A stretch of 52,785 bases of DNA. Origin: JAAYKS01 sp964479435. Its GTDB lineage: Bacteria; Bacillota; Clostridia; Saccharofermentanales; UBA5734. Under the pieces are notes generated by a model. That model saw only the letters and a list, made by a program, of their open reading frames with translations. It was not told the origin of the DNA and searched no databases. The DNA lies in NCBI GenBank assembly GCA_964479435.1, contig CAYZME010000002.1, forward strand, positions 1-52,785, written 5' to 3'. A program made the position numbers and the translations under genes. Below, in pieces: positions 1-8,585 of the stretch; positions within the stretch are counted from its first letter, which is position 1; each line of letters opens with the position of its first letter.

Positions 1-19
1 AGAAATAAAACAGCTTATA

Positions 20-1420
20 TTACAGCCTCGACATCAATACTACCGTCTCAATGTGCTCCGTCCACGGAAACAGATCCACCGGCTGCACCCGCTCCACGCA
101 GTAACCGCCCTCCACCAGTCGCGCGACATCGCGGGCCAACGTCGAGGGCGCGCAGGACACATACACGATCCGCGGCGGCGCGGCGCGCACCAGCGTATCC
201 AACAACCGCGCGTCACATCCCCGCCGGGGCGGGTCGAGCACGACAACGGCTTGCTGTGTCTCGCCTTGCTCCCAGAGCGACGCCAATTCCCGCTCCGCCT
301 GACCGGCGATGAACGTCACGCGCTCCGCCAGTCCGTTGCGCTGCGCGTTGGCCATCGCGTCTTGCACAGCCGCCGGTTCCGATTCAATCCCCACCACGCG
401 TGCGAACTTGCGCGCCAGCAGGCAGGCGATCGTACCGGTGCCACAGTATAGGTCGTACGCCACCTTCTCTGCGGACTCCGCCGCCCACGCCACCGCGATC
501 CGGTATAGCGTCTCCGCCTGTGAAGGGTTGACTTGAAAAAACGAAGCGGGCGACAGGGAAAAATCCAGGCCGTCCAGCCGCTCCGTGATCGTCTCCACGC
601 CATGAACGCCCAACATATACTCGCCCATAATGCGCGCGCCCGGCTCGGGCTGCGCGTTGAGCGTCAGACCGACCAGTCGCAGACCGGCGCCCGCCAACGC
701 TTCCGCCATCTCGGTCGCCAGCCCCGCCAAACCCGGGAACAACGGCATCCCTGCGCCATCGTCCAAATCCGCGCTGGCCAGAACCAGCACCACTTGCACC
801 TCGCCGGTGCTACGGCTGGTGCGCACCACCACATGGCGTACCAGGCCGCCGCGGTCATGGTCGTCGTACGCGGGGACTTCTTCCCGCCGCATCCACGCCG
901 CCACGGCCGTGCGCACGAGCGGGCCGGCGATATGCTGGACACGGCATTGGGAAAACGGCACCACCCGGCGCGAGCCGCGCGCGAAAAAACCGATGCCCTC
1001 CGGTCGCACCGGCATCGCCACCTTGTGGCGGCTGAACAGGGGCTCCGGCATGCCAATCGTCGCCCGCGTCCGCGCTCCGGCGTCCGCCACACGGCCGATC
1101 CGGGTCAGCGCGTCGACCACCTGTTGCCGCTTCCACACCAGTTGGGCTCCATACGCCACATGTTGCATCGAACAGCCGCCACAGGTCCCAAAGTCCGGGC
1201 AAAACGGCTCGACGCGATCCGGCGAGGCCGACAGCAACGCCTCGCGCACCCCTTCACAATACCGGGGCCGGCAGCGCGTAACCCGCACCCGCGCGGACTC
1301 CCCGGGCAACACCCCCGGCACAAAGACAGCCATGCCATCCGGCATGCGCCCCACGCCGTGCCCCTCATGTGTCAATCCCGTCACTTGGACCGTGCAGACC
1401 TGTCCGACCTCGATCGCCAT
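20..1420 (-). CDS. rlmD: 23S rRNA (uracil-5-)-methyltransferase, RlmD/TrmA family
   Basis: SAM-dependent enzyme that puts a methyl group on C5 of a uridine in 23S rRNA; RlmD, RlmC, RlmCD and TrmA share this fold, so the target base is not settled. The 466-aa protein has an N-terminal TRAM domain (about residues 1-60). Four cysteines expected to bind a 4Fe-4S cluster are at 74, 80, 83 (CPDFGTCGGC) and 159. The methyltransferase core has FFQVNPSQAE, DLYCGTGT and DPPRRG motifs. The nucleophile is Cys423 in YVSCAPSTLARD. I chose the ATG at 1420, with AAGGTGGG 7-8 nt upstream, over the in-frame GTG at 1432, whose ribosome site would abut it. It is divergent from the PBP gene across about 70 bp. 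Confidence 0.93.
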   Translation of the reverse strand: MAIEVGQVCTVQVTGLTHEGHGVGRMPDGMAVFVPGVLPGESARVRVTRCRPRYCEGVREALLSASPDRVEPFCPDFGTCGGCSMQHVAYGAQLVWKRQQVVDALTRIGRVADAGARTRATIGMPEPLFSRHKVAMPVRPEGIGFFARGSRRVVPFSQCRVQHIAGPLVRTAVAAWMRREEVPAYDDHDRGGLVRHVVVRTSRSTGEVQVVLVLASADLDDGAGMPLFPGLAGLATEMAEALAGAGLRLVGLTLNAQPEPGARIMGEYMLGVHGVETITERLDGLDFSLSPASFFQVNPSQAETLYRIAVAWAAESAEKVAYDLYCGTGTIACLLARKFARVVGIESEPAAVQDAMANAQRNGLAERVTFIAGQAERELASLWEQGETQQAVVVLDPPRRGCDARLLDTLVRAAPPRIVYVSCAPSTLARDVARLVEGGYCVERVQPVDLFPWTEHIETVVLMSRL

Positions 1421-1487
1421 TCGCGCGCCCACCTTCCCGATTTATGATATATTATAGCTACTTTTGACCCGGGGGGAAAAACGGCTC
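1421..1487. promoter_or_regulatory. Divergent promoter region between rlmD and the PBP gene
   Basis: This is a short AT-rich island in GC-rich DNA. On the minus strand a perfect TATAAT lies at 1456-1451, correctly placed for rlmD, but no clear -35 box is visible. On the plus strand TATGAT (1443-1448) and TATATT (1448-1453) are possible -10 boxes for the PBP gene. Its ribosome site is probably the GGGGGGA at 1471-1477. Only the -10 elements are convincing. Confidence 0.4.
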
Positions 1488-3857
1488 ATGTCCGTCAAAA
1501 AGCGCCCTACGGGGGCCGCAAGCGGCTCCCGGTCCACGCGGTCGCGGCAATATGAAAATGCTTACGGCCAGTATCGCGCCGAAAAAACCAACAACATCGT
1601 CCGCAAGGAACTGATGCGCCAAGTCAAAGGCAAGCCCTCCCGCTCACTCACTCCCGAGTCGGTGGCTCGATCCGGGTGGATCGGCATTGCCCGCGCCATC
1701 AAGCTGGTGCTCTCGGCTTTGCTGATCGTGGCTTTTTTCATCGGCGGCATCGGCGGCGGCATTTTGTTCGGCTACATCCAAACCGCCAAGCCCGTCTCGC
1801 TGGACGCGATCTACCAATCCGACGACATTCAATCGACGCGCATCTACGACGCCAACGGCAATCTGTTGATCACCCTCACGGGCAGCGACAACATCAACCG
1901 CGAACAGATCACCTATTCCGAGGTCAAAAACACGTACATCGACGACGCCTTTATCGCCATCGAGGATGAGCGCTTTGAAGACCACATCGGCATCGACCCC
2001 AAGCGCATCGGCAGCGCGATTCTCAGCGCCCTGATGGGCGGCGGCTCCCCGTCACACGGGGGATCTACGATCACCCAGCAGACCGTCAAAATGATCACCG
2101 GCGCCGACGAAGTTTCGGCGCAGCGCAAAATCGGCGAGTGGGCCAAAGCCATCAACATGGAGACCCGCTTCTCCAAGCAAGAGATCATGCAGCTCTACCT
2201 CAACCTGGTGCCGATGGCCAACAACTATGTCGGCATCCAGTCGGCCGCCAAAGCCTACTTTGGCAAACCCGCCTCTGAGCTCAACCTCGCCGAGTCCGCG
2301 TTTTTGGCCGGCATCCCCAAATCGCCATCCTATTTCAACCCGCTGACCGAATCCGGCCGCCGCAACGCCATGCGGCGCCAACGCATCGTGCTGGGCAAAA
2401 TGCTGGAACTCAAACGCATCACCCAGGCGCAATATGAGGAAGCGCTCAACACCGAACTCAAGATCGCGATGCAGGCGGCGAACACCTCCGCGACCAAAAT
2501 CACTTCTTATTTCATCGATTACGTCATCAACACCGTCATCGACGACTTGTCACAAAAGCGCGGCTGGAGCAAATCGCTGGCCGAATCGGTCCTGTACAAC
2601 GGCGGCCTGATTGTCAAAACCACGCTGGACCCGGACGTGCAGCAAGCGCTGGATGAAACCTTCCAAAAAGAAGAATTGTTCGTCCGCAACAAAGAAGCCG
2701 TCGCCGATTACCCCGAACACGCGCAAGCCGGCATGGTGGTCATCGATCAGCGCACCGGCCAAATCAAAGGGCTGTACGGCGGCTATGGGGAAAAGACCAT
2801 CAGCCGCGCCTTTAACCGCGCGACCGACATCGAACGCCAGCCCGGCTCCTCGATCAAGCCGATCGGCGTATATGGCCCGGCGATGGATCTGGGGTATATC
2901 TCCGGCGCGACCGTCATCGAGGACAAAATCATCTACTTCAACCCGGACAAGCCCACGACGCCATATCCGGTCAACGTCATTCATCGATACCTCGGCAACC
3001 TCACGGTTCGCCAGGCCCTGATCTACTCCACCAATACCGTCGCGGCCCGCGTCTGGAAAGAAATCCTCGGTGGCGAGAACTCCCTCTACTATCTCAACCG
3101 CCTGGGCATCAACCGGCTGAGCGAAAACTACGTAGCGACCGCTCTGGGCGGCTTCAACCAGGGCATGTCGCCGCTGGAAATGGCAGGAGCCTACACCGCG
3201 TTGGCCAACAACGGTTTGTTTACCCAGCCCTACGCCTACACCGAGGTCATCCACCCCGACGAAGGCGTGCTGCTGGATCACACCGCGCCCGAGTTCACGC
3301 CGGTTTTCAAACCCGAAACCGCGTTTGTGATGACCGACATGCTCGTGGAAACGGTCGAATCCTACGGCCCGCAATACCGGGTGCTCAACGCGTCCGGCGA
3401 ATACATCAAAGCGACCGGCAAATCCGGTACCACCGACGAAAACGTCGACCGATGGATCGTCGGCTATACCCCCTACTACACCGCGGCCGTCTGGTACGGA
3501 TACGACAACCTGCTGACGACCATCCCGGTCCCCTCACAGGACCACAACTCGCCCTTTGACATCTGGTTTGACGCGATGAACCAGATCCATGCCAACCTGT
3601 CACCCAAAGACTTTGACCGCCCTTCCTCTCTTCGCGGCATCAAGATCTGCCGCAAATCCGGCCTGCTTCCGGTCGAAGGCCAATGCACCGACGTCATCAC
3701 CGAATACTTCGTCGAGGGCAGCCATCTGATCCCGTCACAGTCGTGCACGGTCCACGCGCCCAAACCCACCCCGACACCGACACCCGACCCCAAAGCGCCA
3801 AAGCCCAAACCCAACGTTTCACCGACCCCGATCATCACCACCAAACCCGGCCGCTAG
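1488..3857 (+). CDS. Class A penicillin-binding protein (bifunctional transglycosylase/transpeptidase)
   Basis: Polymerises and cross-links peptidoglycan on the outer face of the membrane. The 789-aa protein has a basic cytoplasmic N-terminus, one membrane anchor (about 72-97) and a GT51 domain with catalytic Glu159 in IEDERFEDHIG and GGSTITQQ at 191-198. The transpeptidase domain has all three active-site motifs: SSIK (Ser454), STN (514-516) and KSGT (645-648). The C-terminus is a low-complexity Pro/Thr/Lys tail, common in clostridial PBPs. The ATG at 1488 is preferred over an in-frame TTG at 1464. A strong hairpin terminator follows. Confidence 0.96.
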   Translation: MSVKKRPTGAASGSRSTRSRQYENAYGQYRAEKTNNIVRKELMRQVKGKPSRSLTPESVARSGWIGIARAIKLVLSALLIVAFFIGGIGGGILFGYIQTAKPVSLDAIYQSDDIQSTRIYDANGNLLITLTGSDNINREQITYSEVKNTYIDDAFIAIEDERFEDHIGIDPKRIGSAILSALMGGGSPSHGGSTITQQTVKMITGADEVSAQRKIGEWAKAINMETRFSKQEIMQLYLNLVPMANNYVGIQSAAKAYFGKPASELNLAESAFLAGIPKSPSYFNPLTESGRRNAMRRQRIVLGKMLELKRITQAQYEEALNTELKIAMQAANTSATKITSYFIDYVINTVIDDLSQKRGWSKSLAESVLYNGGLIVKTTLDPDVQQALDETFQKEELFVRNKEAVADYPEHAQAGMVVIDQRTGQIKGLYGGYGEKTISRAFNRATDIERQPGSSIKPIGVYGPAMDLGYISGATVIEDKIIYFNPDKPTTPYPVNVIHRYLGNLTVRQALIYSTNTVAARVWKEILGGENSLYYLNRLGINRLSENYVATALGGFNQGMSPLEMAGAYTALANNGLFTQPYAYTEVIHPDEGVLLDHTAPEFTPVFKPETAFVMTDMLVETVESYGPQYRVLNASGEYIKATGKSGTTDENVDRWIVGYTPYYTAAVWYGYDNLLTTIPVPSQDHNSPFDIWFDAMNQIHANLSPKDFDRPSSLRGIKICRKSGLLPVEGQCTDVITEYFVEGSHLIPSQSCTVHAPKPTPTPTPDPKAPKPKPNVSPTPIITTKPGR

Positions 3858-3880
3858 ACCGACGATGGCACCACAAACAA

Positions 3881-3916
3881 ACACGCGCTGGACTCCGGGT
3901 CCTGCGCGTGTGTTTT
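3881..3916. terminator. Bidirectional intrinsic terminator between the PBP gene and proB
   Basis: The stem pairs ACACGCGC (3881-3888) with GCGCGTGT (3904-3911). After one T-T mismatch it continues GGAC/GTCC around a 5-nt loop. GTTTTA follows on the plus strand and TTGTTTG on the minus strand. It sits between the convergent PBP gene (stop 3857) and proB (stop 3943), so it can end transcription from both sides. Confidence 0.85.
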
Positions 3917-3942
3917 ACGTCTCAATGGGGCCAGTGAGCGAT

Positions 3943-4764
3943 TCAGGGTTCGCGCGTCCGGGCGGCAAACATCGTGCCGACCTCGCGGCCGGCGACCACG
4001 CCGGCGACGACGTCGGCGCAAGCGCCGTTGGCGATCACCATATCGATCCCCGCGGCGGTCGCGATGCGCGCCGCTTCGATTTTGGTGGCCATGCCGCCGG
4101 TGCCGCGGGCGGATCCGGATCCGCCCGCCATCCGGGCGATTTCATCGGTCAGATCCGCGACATACGGGATCAGGCAGGCCGAACGCTCTTCGCGTGGGTC
4201 GCAATCGTACAGTCCGTCGATGTCCGACAGCAGGATCAGCAAATCAGCCTGCGTCAAAGCGGCGACGATCGCCGACAGGGTGTCGTTGTCGCCAAACGTG
4301 CCGTTGTGCATGATCTCGTGCGTGGAGACCGAGTCGTTTTCATTGACCACCGGGATCACTTCGCGCTCTAGCAGAGCCTCAAACGTGTTGATCGCGTTTT
4401 GGCGGGTCGTCGGATCCTCGATGTCGTCGCGCGTCAGCAGAATCTGCGCCGACACATAGCCGTACTCACCGAACAGCTTGCTGTAAATATTCATCAGCTC
4501 GCATTGGCCGACGGCGGCAATTGCCTGTTTGTCGCGGATCGATTCGGGCTTGCGCGACAAGCGCAATTTTCCCATCCCCATCGCGATGGCGCCCGAGGAG
4601 ACCAGAATCACCTCGCGTCCCTGATTGCGCAGATCGGCGATCGCACGACACAAACGGTCCAAATTGGCCAGATGCATCCGTCCGTTTTCGTAGGTGATGG
4701 TGGAGGTGCCGATCTTGATGACGATCCGCTGGGCGTCAGCAAGTCGGGAGCGGGGATTGGACAT
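3943..4764 (-). CDS. proB: Glutamate 5-kinase (short form without PUA domain)
   Basis: Phosphorylates L-glutamate to gamma-glutamyl phosphate, the first step of proline synthesis. The 273-aa protein shows amino-acid-kinase motifs: IVIKIGTSTI near the N-terminus, LVSSGAIAMGMGKL, VNENDSV, FGDND, LLSDIDGLYD and the lysine loop GTGGMATKIEAA. It ends right after this domain, so the C-terminal PUA domain of E. coli-type ProB (about 367 aa) is absent; such short forms are known. The ATG at 4764 has AGGAGG about 6 nt upstream. No proA is adjacent, so the next enzyme must be elsewhere. Confidence 0.93.
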   Translation of the reverse strand: MSNPRSRLADAQRIVIKIGTSTITYENGRMHLANLDRLCRAIADLRNQGREVILVSSGAIAMGMGKLRLSRKPESIRDKQAIAAVGQCELMNIYSKLFGEYGYVSAQILLTRDDIEDPTTRQNAINTFEALLEREVIPVVNENDSVSTHEIMHNGTFGDNDTLSAIVAALTQADLLILLSDIDGLYDCDPREERSACLIPYVADLTDEIARMAGGSGSARGTGGMATKIEAARIATAAGIDMVIANGACADVVAGVVAGREVGTMFAARTREP

Positions 4765-4950
4765 ACATGGCCTCCTGTCTGGTGTGACTACAAGGTTTTT
4801 CAAGGATATATCGCGCGCCGCGAAAAAGCAAACAACCACTCGGGCGCGCCGGTCCGCGCACGCTCCCGGAACCGGCCTGCGGATCCGGGTTCCCTGGCGG
4901 GAAGAGGCACGTACGCGAGATTGATTTTTGCACAATTTTTCGCTCAGCTA

Positions 4951-4980
4951 TTTACTTTTACTAAACTTGGGGTTTAATAT
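4951..4980 (+). promoter_or_regulatory. Probable promoter and operator of the XRE-pot operon
   Basis: TTTACT (4951-4956) and TAATAT (4975-4980) are separated by 18 bp. Between them and running into the -10 box is a small inverted repeat, TAAAC-N5-GTTTA (about 4962-4976). An operator there would suit autoregulation by the XRE protein encoded just downstream. The area is clearly more AT-rich than its surroundings. Confidence 0.5.
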
Positions 4981-5028
4981 CATGCTACTCGCCTTTGCGC
5001 GCACGCCGTGACTCATGGAGGGATGGAA

Positions 5029-5577
5029 TTGCACATCGGGGACAAAATCAAAAGCCTGCGCCAGCAAAACCAATTGACCCAGGAAGAACTCGCCGATCGC
5101 TGTGAGTTGTCCAAGGGTTTTATTTCCCTGCTCGAGCGCGACATGACCTCCCCGTCGATCGCCACCCTGACCGACATCCTCAGTTGCCTGGGCACCGATC
5201 TTCAGGAATTTTTCAGCGGGCTGGGCGCGGACGCCGACCGCCAGGTCGTGTTTCGCGCCCAGGAGCACATGGTCAAACGCGACGCGGAGATGGCCAGCGA
5301 GGTGGTCTGGCTGATTCCGACCGCGCAAAAAAATGTCATGGAGCCCATTCTCGTCACGCTCGAACCGGGCGGCGCGACCTTTTTGGACCGGCCGCACGAA
5401 GGGGAAGAGGTCGGGTATGTCTTGCAAGGGAACATCACCATCGAGATGGGTGATCGCCATTGCCGCGCCGGCCGCGGCGACAGTTTCCTGATCCAGCCCG
5501 ACGCGCCCCACCGCATTGTCAACGTGGGCAAACGGACGGCCCGATTTATCTGGATATCCTCGCCGCCCAGCTTTTGA
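5029..5577 (+). CDS. XRE-family transcriptional regulator with C-terminal cupin domain
   Basis: Likely regulator of the polyamine-import genes that follow. The protein is about 182 aa: an N-terminal HTH_XRE domain (IGDKIKSLRQQNQLTQEELA, then SKGFISLLERD) and a C-terminal double-stranded beta-helix cupin of the PuuR-like type (GEEVGYVLQG, GRGDSFLIQPDAPHRIVN). Start choice is unusual. GGAGGG at 5017-5022 directly abuts the ATG at 5023 but is 6 nt from the TTG at 5029, and a protein beginning (M)HIGDKIK matches the usual family N-terminus. ATG 5023 and GTG 5008 are alternatives. Polyamine as ligand is inferred from the neighbours. Confidence 0.85.
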   Translation: MHIGDKIKSLRQQNQLTQEELADRCELSKGFISLLERDMTSPSIATLTDILSCLGTDLQEFFSGLGADADRQVVFRAQEHMVKRDAEMASEVVWLIPTAQKNVMEPILVTLEPGGATFLDRPHEGEEVGYVLQGNITIEMGDRHCRAGRGDSFLIQPDAPHRIVNVGKRTARFIWISSPPSF

Positions 5578-5617
5578 AGCGGCGCCTGTCTATATTACAT
5601 GACAAGGAGGACCTGCC

Positions 5618-6865
5618 ATGCTCTCCATCCCCCGGCGGCTTGCCAATCACCGCCCCGCCAACAAAAACGAAAGCGCCCCCTCGCCCCGCAATGAGGCCGT
5701 GGCGGCCAAACAATGGCTGGAAGACAAGACCGGGTCGCGGCACCTGATCGAAGTCATCGGCATGAACAAATCCTTTGGCGAGGTCCAGGTGCTGAAAAAC
5801 ATCACGTTTTACGTGCGCAACAACGAGTTTATCACCCTGCTCGGGCCTTCGGGGTGTGGCAAATCGACCACACTGCGCGTGCTCGCCGGGTTTGAACAGC
5901 CGGATGATGGGCAGGTGCTGTTTGAGGGCCGCGACCTGACCGCGATCCCCCCATACCAGCGCAAGCTCAACACCGTGTTTCAGCGCTACGCGCTGTTCCC
6001 CCACCTGAGTGTTTTTGAAAACGTGGCTTTTGGCCTGCGGGTCAAAAATGTGGCCCGGCATGAAATCGCCGACCGGGTCGAGCAGGCGCTGCGCACGGTG
6101 GACCTGCAGGGTTATGGCAAACGCTGGGTCGATCAGTTGTCCGGCGGGCAGATGCAGCGGGTGGCGATCGCGCGCGCCATCGTCAACAAGCCGATGGTGC
6201 TGCTGCTGGACGAGCCGTTGGGCGCGCTCGATCTGAAAATGCGCAAAGAAATGCAGGTCGAGCTCAAAGACATGCAACGCAGCCTGGGGATTACTTTTAT
6301 CTATGTCACCCACGACCAGGAAGAAGCCTTGACGATGTCGGACACGATCATCGTCATGAACGACGGCGTGATCCAGCAAATCGGGCGCCCGATTGATATC
6401 TACAACGAACCGCAAAACGCCTTTGTCGCCGGCTTCATCGGCGAGAGCAACATCATCCCGGGCCGGATGGAACAGGACTATGAGGCGCATTTTGCCGGAC
6501 GGACCTTTCCCTGTGTGGACAAGCGTTTTGCCGAAGAAGAGGTCGATGTGGTCATCCGCCCCGAAGACATCGACATCGTCCCGCCGGACGCCGACACCCT
6601 CAACGGGGTCGTCGACTCGGTGGTCTTTAAGGGCGTCCATTACGAGATGATGATCGAATCGGATGATTTCACATGGATGGTGCACAGCACCGACCACGCC
6701 GCGGAAGGAACCCGCGTGGGCTTGTCGTTCGGCCCCAACGACATCCACATCATGGCCAAATCCGCGTTCTCACCCGACCGGGAGCGCCCGCACGCGGCAG
6801 ACAGCCCGACAGCGGAGGCGATGGCGGAATACGAATCCGGACACGCGGGAGGTGAGTGGGGATGA
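5618..6865 (+). CDS. potA: Spermidine/putrescine ABC transporter, ATP-binding protein
   Basis: Cytoplasmic ATPase that powers the PotBC permease. The 415-aa protein has Walker A GPSGCGKST, Q-loop VFQRYALFPH, signature LSGGQMQRVAIARA, Walker B LLLDEPLGALD, H-loop VTHDQEEA and a C-terminal TOBE-like region (VVIRPEDIDIV). About 45 residues precede the ABC core, a polar extension longer than usual. AGGAGG lies 7 nt before the ATG. The last codons overlap potB by ATGA. It is the first structural gene of a four-gene operon. Confidence 0.95.
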   Translation: MLSIPRRLANHRPANKNESAPSPRNEAVAAKQWLEDKTGSRHLIEVIGMNKSFGEVQVLKNITFYVRNNEFITLLGPSGCGKSTTLRVLAGFEQPDDGQVLFEGRDLTAIPPYQRKLNTVFQRYALFPHLSVFENVAFGLRVKNVARHEIADRVEQALRTVDLQGYGKRWVDQLSGGQMQRVAIARAIVNKPMVLLLDEPLGALDLKMRKEMQVELKDMQRSLGITFIYVTHDQEEALTMSDTIIVMNDGVIQQIGRPIDIYNEPQNAFVAGFIGESNIIPGRMEQDYEAHFAGRTFPCVDKRFAEEEVDVVIRPEDIDIVPPDADTLNGVVDSVVFKGVHYEMMIESDDFTWMVHSTDHAAEGTRVGLSFGPNDIHIMAKSAFSPDRERPHAADSPTAEAMAEYESGHAGGEWG

Positions 6866-7767
6866 AGCTCAAACGTTTTGTCTACCCCTACATGCTCTGG
6901 ATGGTGCTGTTCACGATTCTGCCGCTGCTGCTGATCGCTTTTTATGCCTTTACCACCTACGACGCCGAGGGTCGCCTGGTCTTTTCCCTGGTGGGGTTTG
7001 CCAACATCGTCACCGGCGACCGGGTGGAAATGGGCGCGTTTGGTTTGCGTTCGTTGTTCGGGGTGCGCTGGATGGTGCCGATCTATGTCAACACCTTCCT
7101 CCTTTCTCTGGAAATGGCGCTGATCTGCACTGTGATTTGCCTGCTTGCCGGATACCCCGTCTCCTACCTGCTCGCCAACCGGGCGCGGCGGCGCCGCGGC
7201 CGCGGGGATCTGCTGCTGTTTCTGTTTGTCATGCCGATGTGGATGAACGCGCTGCTGCGCACCTACGCCTGGCTGGCGCTGCTCGAACCCAAAGGCATCG
7301 TCAATTCGCTGCTGGCGCTGGTCGGCATCGCCGAACAAGCCTTCCTCTACAACCGTTTCGCGATCGGGCTGGGGATGGTGTACAATTACCTGCCCTACAT
7401 GGTGTTGCCCATTTATTCCGTACTGGTCAAGATCGACCCCAACGTCGTCGAAGCGGCCGAGGATCTGGGCGCCAACCGTGTGGAGACGTTCTCGCGCGTC
7501 ATCTTCCCGCTGAGCGCGCCCGGCATTTTGTCGGGCATCAACATGGTGTTCCTGCCCGCCATGACCACCTTTCTGATTCCCAACCTGTTGGGCGGCGGGC
7601 GGTATTTACTGATCGGCAACGTGATCGAGCGCCAATACATGGTAGCGCGCGATTGGACCACCGCGTCGGCGCTCTCGATTGTCCTGCTGGCGCTGGTACT
7701 GCTCGGCATGAGTGTGCTCACGCGCGATGAAACGGCGAGCGGGGAAGGGGGGAGCATCCTGTTATGA
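6862..7767 (+). CDS. potB: Spermidine/putrescine ABC transporter permease PotB
   Basis: One of two inner-membrane channel subunits of the polyamine importer. The 301-aa protein has about six membrane segments, starting LWMVLFTILPLLLIAFYAF. The EAA loop contacting PotA is EAAEDLGANRVETFSRVIFP. The ATG at 6862 overlaps the potA stop (ATGA) and has GAGGTGAG upstream. An in-frame GTG at 6856 is less likely. Confidence 0.94.
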   Translation: MKLKRFVYPYMLWMVLFTILPLLLIAFYAFTTYDAEGRLVFSLVGFANIVTGDRVEMGAFGLRSLFGVRWMVPIYVNTFLLSLEMALICTVICLLAGYPVSYLLANRARRRRGRGDLLLFLFVMPMWMNALLRTYAWLALLEPKGIVNSLLALVGIAEQAFLYNRFAIGLGMVYNYLPYMVLPIYSVLVKIDPNVVEAAEDLGANRVETFSRVIFPLSAPGILSGINMVFLPAMTTFLIPNLLGGGRYLLIGNVIERQYMVARDWTTASALSIVLLALVLLGMSVLTRDETASGEGGSILL

Positions 7768-8585
7768 TCCGCGCATTTGGGAAAATTATCCGCAACGCCT
7801 ACATGGCACTGGTGTTTCTTTTCTTGTACGCGCCGGTTGCCGTCCTGATGGTGTTCTCGTTCAACAAATCCAAATCCCGGGCGGTCTGGGGGGGATTCAC
7901 CCTGGATTGGTACCGCCAGTTGTTGCAGAACGACTCGATCCTCGAGGCGCTGCGGACCACCCTCGCGCTGGCCGCGCTGTCCGCGATCATCGCCACCGCG
8001 GTGGCGATTGTCACCTGTCTGGGTCTGACGGGTTTTCGGCGGCGCGCGCGAACCGCGATTATGAACGTGACTTACATCCCCAACGTCTCGCCCGATCTGG
8101 TGACGGGTATTTCGCTGATGTTGCTGTTCTCCTTTGTCGGGATAACCAGCGGGTTTCCGACTTTGCTGATGGCGCATATCGCTTTTAACATCCCCTACGC
8201 CATCCTCTCGATCTCGCCCAAAGTACGTCAGTTGGATCGCAGCGTTTATGAAGCGGCTCTGGATCTGGGTTGCCGCCCCGCGCAGGCACTGATCAAGGTT
8301 GTATTGCCCGAGATCATGCCGGGCATCGTCACTTCGCTGATTTTGACTTTTACCTTGTCGATCGATGATTTTACCATCAGCTATTTCACCTCCGGATCCA
8401 GCGCGTCCACGCTGGCCATCACGATCTACAATATGGCGCGCAAAGGCGTCAGCCCGCAAATCAACGCGCTGTCCTCCATTTTGTTCCTGGTTGTCCTGAT
8501 CCTGCTGGTGATCGTCAACATTCGCTCTTCCCGGGAGTTTAACCGGAAAAACAAAAAAAGCACCGAGGAGGTCCTAACGAGATGA
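7764..8585 (+). CDS. potC: Spermidine/putrescine ABC transporter permease PotC
   Basis: Second permease subunit; pairs with PotB. The 273-aa protein has a signal-anchor-like first segment (MALVFLFLYAPVAVLMVFSF), about six membrane helices and the EAA loop YEAALDLGCRPAQALIKVVL. It begins in a 4-bp ATGA overlap with potB and ends in another with potD. Confidence 0.94.
   Translation: MIRAFGKIIRNAYMALVFLFLYAPVAVLMVFSFNKSKSRAVWGGFTLDWYRQLLQNDSILEALRTTLALAALSAIIATAVAIVTCLGLTGFRRRARTAIMNVTYIPNVSPDLVTGISLMLLFSFVGITSGFPTLLMAHIAFNIPYAILSISPKVRQLDRSVYEAALDLGCRPAQALIKVVLPEIMPGIVTSLILTFTLSIDDFTISYFTSGSSASTLAITIYNMARKGVSPQINALSSILFLVVLILLVIVNIRSSREFNRKNKKSTEEVLTR

Noticed and set aside
1464..1487. TTG at 1464 as the PBP start
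   Set aside because: It would place the ribosome site inside the coding region; the ATG at 1488 has the purine-rich GGGGGGA upstream.
5546..6748. 400-aa open frame on the minus strand opposite potA
   Set aside because: Antisense to a clear ABC ATPase; composition is typical of a shadow frame (rich in Val, Asp and His, no domain).
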